Source: Singulisphaera sp. GP187 (GTDB lineage Bacteria; Planctomycetota; Planctomycetia; Isosphaerales; Isosphaeraceae). From it: DNA of 64,000 nucleotides. The translations under genes and the position numbers were made by a program. The DNA lies in assembly GCF_900129635.1 (NCBI RefSeq), contig NZ_FSRB01000002.1, positions 2,446,727 to 2,510,726 on the forward strand, read 5' to 3'. Position 1 is the stretch's first letter. Every line of letters starts with the position of its first letter. Of the stretch, positions 51,818-61,135 are shown piece by piece. Under the pieces are notes generated by a model, which was not told where the DNA came from, ran no database searches, and was given only the letters and a program-made list of their open reading frames with translations.

Positions 51818-52510
51818 TTAGCGAAGGCGATAGAGCTTGCGATAGATCGGCCGACCTTCGATTCGGTACTTCCGCTCGAAATTCGTCAGGTAATCCAGGT
51901 CGTGCTCGGGCGTCTTCGGCTCCTGGATCGGGATATCCTCGAAGAGCGAGTGCGACGCCATCAACTCGCAGATCACGCCGAAGTATTCCTCGACGTCGGT
52001 GACCACCGACAGCTCCCCGTTGGGGACGAGGCCTCGTTCGATGCTGACCACGAGGCCCTCATTGAAGACGCGACGCTTCCTGTGCCGCTTCTTCCACCAA
52101 GGGTCGGGGAAATAGACGTGAACGACTCGGAGGCTCTGGGGCGGCACGTAGCGGGCCAGGAACAGGAGGGCATCGCCCGGGAGGACTTTGACGTTCGTCA
52201 AATGTTGCTTGGCAACCCGCTCCGCAGCTTGCGCCGCGTATTTTCGAGCGACTTCGATCCCGAGAAAATTGCAGTTCGGATCACGCGCCGCGGCATTGGC
52301 GAGGAAGAGCCCTTTCCCTGAACCGACCTCGAGCTCGACCGGATGATCGTTGCCAAAGAGTGAACACCAATCGACGGGCGTCGCGCAGGTGGTCAAGTCG
52401 AGCGTGTACGGAATCGCGTCGGCCGCCATCCGGTATCTCGGACGCTCCTTCTTCGGCACAGGTCCGGGAACAGATTCTTGTGCACCCAATTCTTCAGACG
52501 TTTCCGACAC
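51818..52510 (-). CDS. trmB: tRNA (guanine-N7)-methyltransferase
   Basis: A 230-residue class I SAM methyltransferase that makes m7G46 in tRNA. Motif I is VELEVGSGKGLFLANAA (about residue 55), followed by FLGIEVARKYA, and HVYFPDPWWKKRHRKRR (about residue 128), the TrmB signature with its catalytic Asp. The first ~30 residues are a Pro/Glu-rich extension. There is no close operon partner; the next minus-strand gene begins 62 bases upstream and is unrelated. Confidence 0.95.
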   Translation of the reverse strand: MSETSEELGAQESVPGPVPKKERPRYRMAADAIPYTLDLTTCATPVDWCSLFGNDHPVELEVGSGKGLFLANAAARDPNCNFLGIEVARKYAAQAAERVAKQHLTNVKVLPGDALLFLARYVPPQSLRVVHVYFPDPWWKKRHRKRRVFNEGLVVSIERGLVPNGELSVVTDVEEYFGVICELMASHSLFEDIPIQEPKTPEHDLDYLTNFERKYRIEGRPIYRKLYRLR

Positions 52511-52571
52511 CTTGGCAACCTCGTGGGAACGAAGGGTTCAATCCTAAGTTGGGAATGAGTGGAGTCGAGCT

Positions 52572-53282
52572 TTAGCCGAGGCGACCGGGATCATTCGGCG
52601 GTTCGAGCGGCACGGACAGGCGGTTCCGGCAGACCTCGAGCGACGCTTCGAGAGCGCGGCGTCGGGCCGTCCCCGGTGGGATCCAGGCTTCGATGAGCCG
52701 TTCCGCCCGTTCGAGCTGATCGCGCGCCTCCTCGCCGCGTCCCAGGTCGGCCAAGACCAAGCAGGCGGTCCAGGCGTGCGAAGGATTGCGCGGGTCAACC
52801 AGGGCCGCCCGTTCCAGGAGTTCGATGGCCTCCGGGCCGCGTCCGAGCTTCCAGAGGGCAAACGCTTGCTTCGCGAGGTAGCGGCCACCGCGACCATCCA
52901 GTTGTTCGGCCTCGAGAAACTGGATGTAAGCCTCACGCCAGTCTTGCCGCAATAAGTAGCAATCCCCAACCGCTCCGGAGCGTCGTGGAGACCGACCCTG
53001 CGTTTCGATCTGTCGTTGAAGATCAGAGATCGCCGCGTCGACCTGTCCCGATCGCGCCAGCCGCATCGCTCGATCGATCCGTTGATACCGCGACCGAACC
53101 ATTACGAGCAAGAAAAGCACGATCAGAAGGCCGACGACACTCATCAAGAACGCGAAGAAGGTCCAGAATGCATAGTCCGTAGCCACTCCCGCTCGCGCCA
53201 GCGCAGGCTTGCCTAGATAGACGACCGCACCCAGCAGTAGCCCGGTCACCCCCCAGACGATTCTCGGAATGGGTCGAGGCAC
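52572..53282 (-). CDS. Membrane-anchored TPR protein
   Basis: 236 residues. Two hydrophobic segments (about residues 8-28 and 38-62, FAFLMSVVGLLIVLFLLVMV) anchor it in the membrane. They are followed by helical tetratricopeptide-like repeats (AMRLARSGQVDAAISDLQRQ; AYIQFLEAEQLDGRGGRYLA; LWKLGRGPEAIELLERAALV). The C-terminal tail is Pro-rich. It is a likely scaffold protein; the partner is unknown. It lies between trmB and the FabZ-like gene on the same strand. Confidence 0.85.
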   Translation of the reverse strand: MPRPIPRIVWGVTGLLLGAVVYLGKPALARAGVATDYAFWTFFAFLMSVVGLLIVLFLLVMVRSRYQRIDRAMRLARSGQVDAAISDLQRQIETQGRSPRRSGAVGDCYLLRQDWREAYIQFLEAEQLDGRGGRYLAKQAFALWKLGRGPEAIELLERAALVDPRNPSHAWTACLVLADLGRGEEARDQLERAERLIEAWIPPGTARRRALEASLEVCRNRLSVPLEPPNDPGRLG

Positions 53283-53452
53283 AATGCTCCGAGAGCCCCG
53301 AATGGCTCCCCCTCGCTGGGCGACGACGAATAGAGATTGCGGACCGACCCAAGCCGAAAATCAAACCCGGGCACGCGGCGAGGAACGACCGTCGGGATCG
53401 TGGCACGCGCGATCGGGGTGAGGCCAAGCCTGGTCCCACCCGGGAACGACGA

Positions 53453-53974
53453 TCATTCCTTGGCCGGTTTCACTTCGGCAGATTTGACTTCGCGGCCAGC
53501 CAGTGGGACCCCGATGATCCGTCCGTGGTAGACCATGTTCGCGCCGACGAAGCCCTGGGTCTCGAAGATCGTCTGACGTCGATTGACTTTCTTGGATTGC
53601 GAGACCAATACCAGGCGGTCACCCGGTCGAACCTGCCCCCGGAAGCGGACATCTTCCATGCCGCCGAACCCGAGGAAGCCACCTTCCATGAGGTTGATGA
53701 AGTGGCAGTAGAAGCTCGACAGCTGGGCCGCCGCCTCGCAGATCAAAACGCCAGGCATCAATGCGTAGTCGGGCATGTGGCCCCGAATCCAGAACTCGTC
53801 GAACCCCACGTCCTTGTAGCCGATGATCAGGTGTCGTTCCGGGTCGCACGAGATGATCGCAGTTAACTGCTCCATCTCGAACCGTTGCGGGTTGCCCAGA
53901 CGAATTCCTTCCCGATCGATGAGCACACGGGAGGTATCAATCGTCGTGGGATCAACCAGGGCAACGGGCGGCAT
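53453..53974 (-). CDS. FabZ-like hotdog dehydratase
   Basis: A 173-residue hotdog-fold protein. The helix and active-site region GHMPDYALMPGVLICEAAAQ matches FabZ/FabA dehydratases (GHFPxxPxMPGVLxxEAxAQ), with the catalytic His and Glu both present. The family removes water from 3-hydroxyacyl-ACP. The N-terminal ~45 residues are an extra segment. Planctomycete genomes carry several paralogues, so this may not be the main fatty-acid enzyme; no fab genes neighbour it. The gene symbol is therefore left out. Confidence 0.85.
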   Translation of the reverse strand: MPPVALVDPTTIDTSRVLIDREGIRLGNPQRFEMEQLTAIISCDPERHLIIGYKDVGFDEFWIRGHMPDYALMPGVLICEAAAQLSSFYCHFINLMEGGFLGFGGMEDVRFRGQVRPGDRLVLVSQSKKVNRRQTIFETQGFVGANMVYHGRIIGVPLAGREVKSAEVKPAKE

Positions 53975-54190
53975 TCCAGAACGTCCTTTCCCAAGGCAGG
54001 CGATAATAGGCGCGGGCTGGTCGCCGCAACCGGAGGGACCGACCAGTAACCATCTCAGATCCTCTCAGCGGTGCTCGTCTTGCCCCACAAGCTGGATCCG
54101 GTCCGGCGCGAAGATTCCCGCTATCATGACCGGAGGCTGGGCCGAGGACAAGAGGATTCATTCTCAAGTTGACGCAAAGGTCGCATTGTC

Positions 54191-55042
54191 ATGACGATAG
54201 AATCATTGTACCGGCGTCCGCTCGGGACCATGGTGGCCTACGGATTCGACCTGATCGCCTTTGCCAGCGAACTGGAACTGGCCCACCGCCTCGGCGCCGA
54301 GGTCCTCGAAATCTTTCCCGAGTGGCGAAATGAGCCCGACCCGACCCCCCTCCGCGTCCAGGTGGCCGACGCCGGTCTGGTGATCCACAGCGCCCACGGC
54401 TGCTGGGGCGGCCAGTCGATCCGGGCCGCTCGCGTTGACCTCGGGAATCCCGATCCGGACCGGCAGCGAGAGTCGGTTGAGGATCTGCAGCGGTGCCTCG
54501 ATTGGCTTCAGGACGCGGGAGGAACCTGTCTGATCGTCCACCCCGGCGGTCTCTCCAACCCCGAAGAAGTTGCCAGGCGACGGGCCGCGCTTGCGGACGG
54601 ACTCATGCAACTGGCCGAACATGCGCGCGGCACCCGCCTCTTGATCTGTGTGGAGAATATGCCTCCCGGGGTTCATCCCGGGAGCCGGATGGCCGATCTG
54701 ACCGACTTGGTGGCTGAGCTCAACCAGCCGGAACTCGCGGTCGCGCTCGACACCGGGCATGCCCACATCTCGGCCACGCTGGAGTCGGAGACCAAGGCCG
54801 CCGGTCGTTGGCTCCGGACAACCCACGTCCATGATAACAACGGACGACAAGACACCCACGAGCCCCCGGGGCTTGGCACGATCGATTGGCACGATTGGGG
54901 CCGCGCTCTCGACGCGATCGAATACCGAGGCCCGATTATGCTCGAGTGCGTTCGCGAACTGAGAAAGAATCCGGCGACCATTACCCCCCTGTTCCTGGAA
55001 CGACTTCAGTGGCTCACCCGCGGCAGACAAATCACGGAGTAG
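54191..55042 (+). CDS. Sugar phosphate isomerase/epimerase-like TIM-barrel protein
   Basis: 283 residues, xylose isomerase-like TIM barrel (AP endonuclease family 2). Beta strands and metal-ligand candidates are seen in order: HSAHGCWGGQSI (His), TCLIVHPGGLSN (His), ICVENMPPG (Glu), LAVALDTGHAHIS (Asp, His), TTHVHDNNGRQDTH (His) and MLECVREL (Glu). It is complete, and cytosolic as no signal is seen. The substrate is unknown. It precedes the ThDP enzyme by 242 bases in the same direction. Confidence 0.87.
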   Translation: MTIESLYRRPLGTMVAYGFDLIAFASELELAHRLGAEVLEIFPEWRNEPDPTPLRVQVADAGLVIHSAHGCWGGQSIRAARVDLGNPDPDRQRESVEDLQRCLDWLQDAGGTCLIVHPGGLSNPEEVARRRAALADGLMQLAEHARGTRLLICVENMPPGVHPGSRMADLTDLVAELNQPELAVALDTGHAHISATLESETKAAGRWLRTTHVHDNNGRQDTHEPPGLGTIDWHDWGRALDAIEYRGPIMLECVRELRKNPATITPLFLERLQWLTRGRQITE

Positions 55043-55284
55043 CGAAGCGACGTCGTCACCCCCGTACCGATGAACCTGAAGTTTGGTAGCGATTGGGGGG
55101 GGATTGGCGGCAATGCCGCATGCTCCGTCGAAGCCAGTTGAACTGCGCGAAGGCGGTGATCCCTTGGCAAAGCCGGTCGCGCCGGGCTGCCGATAGGAAC
55201 TCGAGGGCCGACTGCTCGGGAGCGAGCGGTCCGGACCCATTCACGGATGCGGTCGAGTTCTGACGGGCAAGGAGGAGCAACGTC

Positions 55285-57150
55285 GTGGCACTCAACCTGA
55301 GCCGACGCGAAGCCCTGGGCGTCCTCGGCGCAATCGGGGCCGCGACGGCGTCGTCTGCGGCGACCTCGGTGGCTGCCGGTCACGTCGAAGTGGGCCGTTA
55401 CGTCAAACGCCAAGGCGTCCACGGTCGGATGACCGGAGCCCAAGCCGCCGCGGCCGCCCTCGCCTGCGAGGGGGTCGCCTGCGTCTTCGGAATCCCAGGC
55501 GCTCAGAGCAACGAGTTCTGGGATGCTCTGAAAGCGCGCCGGGTTCCCTACCTTCTGGTCACCAACGAGTCGTCGGCCAGCGTCATGGCGGACGCGGCCG
55601 CTCGAGTCACGGGTCAGCCAGGGGTCTTCAACGTTGTTCCCGGCCCCGGTCTGACCAACGCGATGACCGGAATCGGCGAGGCGCTGCTCGACAGCGTGCC
55701 GATCGTGGGCATCATCACTGACGTGATCCAAGGACCGGACGCTCCGCTCGGCCAGGTCCACTCGCTCCCCAATACCGCCCTGCTCCGCCCGCTCGTCAAA
55801 GCCTTGATCGAGGTTCATCACCAGGCGGAAATCCCGGGGGCGATCTACCAGGCGTTCGAAATCGCACGGTCGGGTGAACCCGGTCCCGTGGGGATCATGA
55901 TTTCATTCCCTCATTTCACGGCCGTCTGGGACTACGACCAGGCCCCGCCTCCCCCGCGTCCGCTTCCGTTCGACGAAAACGCGTATCGTCAAGTCCTCGG
56001 GCACCTCTCGAACCGATCCCGCCGGGTGGGAATTTACGCGGGGCTCGGCTGCATGGACGCCGGCCCGGCGCTGGCCGCCGTGGCGGAGATGCTTCAAGCC
56101 CCGGTAGCGACCTCGGTCAGTGGCAAGGGTTGTATCCCCGATGGCCATCCGCTGGCCGTTGGCTGGGGATACGGCAAGCAAGGGACGCGAGCCGCCGAGA
56201 AAACGTTCAAGGACGTCGACCTCGTGCTGGCCGTGGGCGTGCGCTATAGCGAAGTCTCGACCGCCAATTACGCGATCCCGCCCCACAACGTGATCCACGT
56301 TGACGCCAACCCGAACAACCTCGGGCGCAACGTCCCCACCTGTGTGAAACTCTGCGCGGACTCGCAAGTATTCTTTGACCGCTTGCTTGCCGATGCTCCG
56401 GCGCTCCAGCGCCCCGCCTGCCCTCCACTCTGGAAGAAGATCCAGGACATCCGGCAGGTCGACCACCGCGAGAACTCGGTCCCCAAGATCACCCGCGGCG
56501 TCGATCCGATGTATTTCTTGACCCAGCTCCGCTGCGCACTCGGTCCTGACGAGCTGATCTTCGTGGACGTCACCGCGTCCACCCACTGGGCCTCCGAGGC
56601 GATCACTGTCCAGGGCCCGCGCCGCTACTTCACGCCCACGAACAACCAGAGCATGGGCTGGGCCCTGCCCGCGGCGATCGGAGCGCAACGCGTCCGGCCC
56701 GACCGCCAGGTCGTTTCGATCACCGGGGACGGCTGCTTCCTGATGTCGGCCATGGAGCTCTCGACGGCCGCCCGCGCCTGCTTGCCGGTCAAGTTCTTCG
56801 TCCTCGACGACGGCGCTTACCACTACATGCAGATGCTCCAGGAGCCGGTTTACCGCCGTACCACCGCCACCGAGATCGCGCGGATCAACTATGCGGCATT
56901 CGCCCAAGGCGTGGGCCTCGGGTACAACGAAATTGGCCAGAACCCCGACGTCGGGCCCGGCATCGCCCGGGCCTTGGCCACCCCCGGTCCCCTGCTCACG
57001 CGCGTGGTCATCAGCTACGAAGGTCGCGAGGTCCGCTGGCTCAACGCCCTCAAATCCACCTACGTCAGTCGGCTCCCAACCGATGCCAAGGTGCGAATGG
57101 CGTCACGGATTGGGGTCCGCTCGCTCAGTCGTCGCCCCGATGATGATTGA
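55285..57150 (+). CDS. Tat-exported ThDP-dependent enzyme (acetolactate synthase-like)
   Basis: 621 residues with a GTG start behind a near-perfect AAGGAGG. The N-terminus (SRREALGVLGAIGAATAS) is a twin-arginine signal, uncommon for this family. The rest has the three-domain layout of acetolactate synthase/benzoylformate decarboxylase proteins. The Glu that activates the cofactor is in LVTNESSASVMADAAAR near residue 95, and the ThDP loop GDGCFLMSAMELSTAAR near residue 480. The loop's usual final Asn is replaced: VLDDGAYHYM, where NNxGY or NDxGY is common. The reaction is unknown. Export of a ThDP enzyme implies the cofactor is loaded before translocation. Confidence 0.85.
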   Translation: MALNLSRREALGVLGAIGAATASSAATSVAAGHVEVGRYVKRQGVHGRMTGAQAAAAALACEGVACVFGIPGAQSNEFWDALKARRVPYLLVTNESSASVMADAAARVTGQPGVFNVVPGPGLTNAMTGIGEALLDSVPIVGIITDVIQGPDAPLGQVHSLPNTALLRPLVKALIEVHHQAEIPGAIYQAFEIARSGEPGPVGIMISFPHFTAVWDYDQAPPPPRPLPFDENAYRQVLGHLSNRSRRVGIYAGLGCMDAGPALAAVAEMLQAPVATSVSGKGCIPDGHPLAVGWGYGKQGTRAAEKTFKDVDLVLAVGVRYSEVSTANYAIPPHNVIHVDANPNNLGRNVPTCVKLCADSQVFFDRLLADAPALQRPACPPLWKKIQDIRQVDHRENSVPKITRGVDPMYFLTQLRCALGPDELIFVDVTASTHWASEAITVQGPRRYFTPTNNQSMGWALPAAIGAQRVRPDRQVVSITGDGCFLMSAMELSTAARACLPVKFFVLDDGAYHYMQMLQEPVYRRTTATEIARINYAAFAQGVGLGYNEIGQNPDVGPGIARALATPGPLLTRVVISYEGREVRWLNALKSTYVSRLPTDAKVRMASRIGVRSLSRRPDDD

Positions 57151-57449
57151 ACCCATTCTTCCGGTAATTTCGGTTGAAAGGGCGAAGTCCATCCGGTCAC
57201 TGACCGATAATGAAGAAGTCTCCCTGTCAAAGAACAGGTGTCCACCTGGCAAGAGTGGGTCATTTGGCCAAGGTAACGCGCTCTGGGGGGACCAGGCAGT
57301 CTAGGCTGCTCGTTTTCCTTGGCTCGGTCGGTTGGACTTCCTCGAAAATGGTGGGGACCGTAAGATGCCCCGCCGATGCAGGCTCGACCGAGTGTGGCTG
57401 GAAGCTGCCCGGTCGAAGTCAGCGGCGTCCATCGGATGAAGTGATAAAC
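57151..57449. other. Intergenic region before the polysaccharide exporter
   Basis: 299 bases. The permease frame stays open from 57210, but the residues before MDVSTSP do not look like protein, so I treat the stretch as a leader. No clear promoter was seen. Confidence 0.4.
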
Positions 57450-58307
57450 ATGGATGTTAGCACAAGTCCCTCGGTCCCTCATGTGGAGTTCTTTCCTCCT
57501 CCACACAAGCCACGAGGACCGAGTCGTTGGATCGGCTGGGTGACTGATGATCACCAACAGCTCGTCCGGTTCTGGCCGGTCGTCCAGAACATGGTTGTTC
57601 AAGATTTGCGCGTCCGCTACCAGCGTTCGATGCTGGGATTCTTCTGGACGCTGATCCATCCGATCTTGATGATGACCACGCTGACGATCGTCTTCTCGCA
57701 ACTGTTCGCCATCAAGCGCGAGGACTACGCGATCTATCTGTTCGCGGGGATGGTTCCTTGGAACTTTCTCAGTGGAACCGTCAACGACTCAGCGTTCTCA
57801 ATTATTCATAATGAAGCGCTGATTCGTAAGATCTTCCTGCCCAAGTTGATCTTCCCACTGACGCGACTCTTGATCAATCTGACGACGTTCGTGCTTTCGA
57901 TGGTGGCCCTGTTCATCCTGATGAAGCCGCTGGGCGTTCGGCTCACCCCGCAGCTCCTGCTGCTTCCGGTTGCGATTCTGCTTCTGTCCGGCTTCACGTT
58001 TGGCTTGGGGTTGATCGTCGCCACGACCAATACCTTCTTCCGCGATTGCGGACACCTGGTGTCCGTCGTCATGCAAGCCTGGTATTTCGTAACGCCGATC
58101 ATCTACGAATCGAAAGATTTGCCTCCTTGGCGCCTTTGGGCCAACCCGGCGTACCCGTTCATCAAGCTATTTCAGGTCATTCTCCGCGATGGGGTATGGC
58201 CCGACCCGAGTTTATTCATGGCGGCTACCGGCATTGCGACGGTCAGCCTGGGGATCGGTTATGTCGCATTCAAGTGTCATGAAGACAAGTTCGTCTTCCG
58301 ACTCTAG
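57450..58307 (+). CDS. ABC-2 type polysaccharide export permease
   Basis: 285 residues from the ATG at 57450 (MDVSTSPSVPHVEFF). About six membrane helices; a typical Wzm/TagG sequence follows the amphipathic N-terminus: VVQDLRVRYQRSMLGFFWTL, GMVPWNFLSGTVND, and ITPIIYES-like VTPIIYESKDLP. It exports a lipid-linked polysaccharide, O-antigen or teichoic-acid type, together with the ATPase that overlaps its 3' end by 47 bases. Confidence 0.92.
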   Translation: MDVSTSPSVPHVEFFPPPHKPRGPSRWIGWVTDDHQQLVRFWPVVQNMVVQDLRVRYQRSMLGFFWTLIHPILMMTTLTIVFSQLFAIKREDYAIYLFAGMVPWNFLSGTVNDSAFSIIHNEALIRKIFLPKLIFPLTRLLINLTTFVLSMVALFILMKPLGVRLTPQLLLLPVAILLLSGFTFGLGLIVATTNTFFRDCGHLVSVVMQAWYFVTPIIYESKDLPPWRLWANPAYPFIKLFQVILRDGVWPDPSLFMAATGIATVSLGIGYVAFKCHEDKFVFRL

Positions 58308-59097
58308 TCGCGTTTTGCGGTGGGATCGCCATCTCCCCGTGACCGAGGCCCTGGTCGATCTCGAGGATGTCTCGCTCAACTTTGTCAGTTATTTTGACAA
58401 AACCTACTCGTTGAAGCGGGCGGTTCTCGACTTGCTCCTCCGCCGTGAGGCGCCGATGCCGACGTCCGAATTCTGGGCGTTGCGCGGGGTGAACCTTCGG
58501 ATCGGCAAGGGCGAGCGGATCGGGATTGTCGGGTCGAACGGCGCCGGTAAGAGCACGCTCCTCCGCCTGATGGCACGGATCTATCCGCCCACCTCCGGAA
58601 ATCTCCGGATTCGCGGAACGGTCGCGCCTCTCATTGAAATGGGGGCAGGATTCAACCCCGAACTCTCGGGGATGGACAACATTCTGCTCAACGGCGCGAT
58701 GCTCGGCATCAAGCGTCGGGAAATGCTCGAGAAGGTCGACGGGATCTTCGAGTTCACCGGCTTGCGCGAATTCGCCGACTTACCGCTCAAGTATTATTCG
58801 AGCGGCATGTTCATGCGCCTCGCGTTTGCGATCGCGACCGAAATTGACCCCGACATCCTGCTCATCGACGAATCGTTGGGGGCGGGTGATGCAGCGTTCG
58901 TCGAAAAGGCGAAGGCGCGGATCATGGGTCTCCTCGACCGATCCAATGTCGTCGTGATCGTGTCGCACGACATGAATGCACTTCGCGAGATGTGCACACG
59001 AGGAATTTGGATGCGGCGTGGTCAGGTTGCCGGAGACGGACCGATCGATCAGGTGATCGAGCAATACCTGAATGACGAGGGTCCGAGCCCGGCTTGA
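58261..59097 (+). CDS. ABC polysaccharide exporter ATPase
   Basis: 278 residues from the ATG at 58261, preceded by GGGGATCGG; an ATG at 58279 is possible. Motifs: Walker A GSNGAGKSTLL, the signature YYSSGMFMRLAFA, Walker B ILLIDESLGAGD and the switch His in IVSHDMN. The insertion FDKTYSLKRAVLDLLLRRE before Walker A is typical of TagH/Wzt-type proteins. It lacks the C-terminal carbohydrate-binding domain of long Wzt proteins. It pairs with the permease gene and powers export of the glycan. Confidence 0.93.
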   Translation: MSHSSVMKTSSSSDSSRVLRWDRHLPVTEALVDLEDVSLNFVSYFDKTYSLKRAVLDLLLRREAPMPTSEFWALRGVNLRIGKGERIGIVGSNGAGKSTLLRLMARIYPPTSGNLRIRGTVAPLIEMGAGFNPELSGMDNILLNGAMLGIKRREMLEKVDGIFEFTGLREFADLPLKYYSSGMFMRLAFAIATEIDPDILLIDESLGAGDAAFVEKAKARIMGLLDRSNVVVIVSHDMNALREMCTRGIWMRRGQVAGDGPIDQVIEQYLNDEGPSPA

Positions 59098-59187
59098 CCG
59101 ATTCATCAGCCGTCGTATCATGCGGGCGCCTGCCCATGGGGTCGGCGTCCTTGATAGATTCTCTGGGGTCGATGGAGTGACCCGCCC

Positions 59188-61107
59188 ATGTCTCTTGCCT
59201 GCTTAGCGATCGTCGCATCCACCCTGGTGGGATGGCCGGACATCACCGTGCAGCCAAGTCGCGGCGACCGCGCGCACTCGGCCTCGTTTCGTAACCTGGC
59301 CAATCTCGACCGACCGTCCGATCGGACACTCGATACGATCAAACGCTACGATCTGTCGCGTCAGTATCGCTTCGGCACCGATCGGGCCCTGTCCAGTCTC
59401 GTCAAGCTCGCCCGCGAGCGCCCCGAGCCGGAACTGGTCTACGCGCTCGCCGAGCTCTGCTGGGTCGAGGGCCGTCGTCTTGAAAAATGGCGAAAAGCGA
59501 CCGCCATCGACTACTATGTCGATTCGGTCGCGTATGCCCATGACTTTCTGACTGACCCCGAGCTCGTCCGCCCCGACGGCCAGCGCGGGTCCGATCCCCG
59601 GTTCCGAACGGCGATGGATCTGTACAACGCAGGACTTGAACAGATCCTCCGCGCCGCTCAAACCGTGGGACCGATCACCCCCGAAGGCTCGATCAAGCTC
59701 AAAATCCGCGGACATGATCAGGTGTTCCGGGTCTCGCTGGCGAATTCCGCCTGGGCCGTCGACGACGTCGACAAGATCATCCTCGCCTCGGACTACGAGG
59801 TGAACGGCCTGATCTCGAAAACGTACCAGTACGGCCTTGGCGTTCCCTTGATCGGCGTCCGTCTGGCCGACGGCCCCGCGCAAGAGGAAACCCGGTTTTA
59901 TCCCCCGGAAATGACCTTCCCCTTGACGGCTTACCTCAAGCCGACATCGCGGCTCCGCGATACGGCGAGCGATGCCAACGCGGTCCGTGAGTGCACGCTT
60001 GAACTGGTGGATCCGGTGCGGACAAGGACGGTCTGCCCGCCGATGTTGATCCCGGTCGAGTCCGACTACAGTACCCCCTTGGCCTATATGTGGTCGCGGA
60101 CCGACCTGAATCGCTATCGCTGGACCGGACTGCTTCGCCCGGACAAGGCCCTCGATCGCGCCAACCTGATGTTGCTCCGCCCCTACGAACCCGGCAAAAT
60201 CCCGGTCGTGATGGTCCATGGCCTGATCTCCAGTCCGCTGGCCTGGATCCCAATGATCAACGAGTTGCTCAACGACCCGCACGTTCAGCAGCGCTATCAG
60301 TTCATGCTCTACATGTACCCGACGGGCGTTCCCGTGCCGATCGCGTCGGCCATGCTCCGCGAGTCGCTTCGGGAAGCGGAACGGAAGTATAACCCCAACG
60401 GTACGGATCCTGCCTTCGACCAAATGGTTCTACTCGGTCACAGCATGGGCGGACTGCTCAGCCATGTGATGACGCTCGACAGCGAAGACAAGCTCTGGCA
60501 ACTGAACACCGACCGCCCGTTCAAGGAAATCGATGGCCCCAAAGAGGTCCTCGACGAGCTCCAAGGGTACTTCTTCTTCAAGCCGCTCCCGTTCGTGAAA
60601 CGCGTCGTCTTCCTGGCGACACCGCACCGTGGCTCGGATCTGAGTCGAAGTCTGGTCGGTCGCGTCAGCTCGGGATTGATCTCCTACTCCGATCATATCA
60701 ATGAACTCTTGGCGAAACTGGTCAAGGAGAATCCTGACGCGTTCGACAAACGCAAGTTCCGCCGGCTGCCCACGAGCATCGAGACCTTGGAATCGATCTC
60801 GCCGAACATTCCGTCGATCCTCAACGCCATTCTGATGATGAAGCCGCATTCCGATGTCGTTTATCACTCGATCATTGGATCCTTGAAACCCGGTGGGGTC
60901 GTTCGGACGACCGACAGCGTAGTGAACTACGGCAGCGCTCACCTCGATGGCGTTGAGTCAGAGCTCATCGTCCGATCCGACCACGGAGTTCAGAAAGATC
61001 CCGAAGCGATTCAAGAAGTGCGTCGCATCCTGCTGAAGCACGCAGCCGCATCAGGCGGCGCCACGCCTTCGCGAACCGCGTCGGCGGCCCCGACCGGCTC
61101 GCGGTAG
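59188..61107 (+). CDS. Alpha/beta hydrolase, probably exported
   Basis: 639 residues. A short hydrophobic N-terminus (SLACLAIVASTLVGW) may be a weak signal. The hydrolase core is in the C-terminal half: VVMVHGLISSPLAW (oxyanion loop), nucleophile elbow LLGHSMGGLLSH, and a likely catalytic His in VRSDHGVQ near the end. Residues ~20-330 are a large unassigned N-terminal region. The substrate is unknown; an esterase or acyl hydrolase is plausible. The RBS GGAGTGA precedes the ATG. The neighbouring genes suggest a role in envelope glycan or lipid handling, but this is inferred only from position. Confidence 0.85.
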   Translation: MSLACLAIVASTLVGWPDITVQPSRGDRAHSASFRNLANLDRPSDRTLDTIKRYDLSRQYRFGTDRALSSLVKLARERPEPELVYALAELCWVEGRRLEKWRKATAIDYYVDSVAYAHDFLTDPELVRPDGQRGSDPRFRTAMDLYNAGLEQILRAAQTVGPITPEGSIKLKIRGHDQVFRVSLANSAWAVDDVDKIILASDYEVNGLISKTYQYGLGVPLIGVRLADGPAQEETRFYPPEMTFPLTAYLKPTSRLRDTASDANAVRECTLELVDPVRTRTVCPPMLIPVESDYSTPLAYMWSRTDLNRYRWTGLLRPDKALDRANLMLLRPYEPGKIPVVMVHGLISSPLAWIPMINELLNDPHVQQRYQFMLYMYPTGVPVPIASAMLRESLREAERKYNPNGTDPAFDQMVLLGHSMGGLLSHVMTLDSEDKLWQLNTDRPFKEIDGPKEVLDELQGYFFFKPLPFVKRVVFLATPHRGSDLSRSLVGRVSSGLISYSDHINELLAKLVKENPDAFDKRKFRRLPTSIETLESISPNIPSILNAILMMKPHSDVVYHSIIGSLKPGGVVRTTDSVVNYGSAHLDGVESELIVRSDHGVQKDPEAIQEVRRILLKHAAASGGATPSRTASAAPTGSR

Positions 61108-61135
61108 GTCGGTCTGTCCCCATTGGAGAGGTCTC

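Noticed and set aside
59203..60423. Minus-strand frame opposite the alpha/beta hydrolase
   Set aside because: It is antisense to a gene with a readable GHSMGG motif and has no features of its own.
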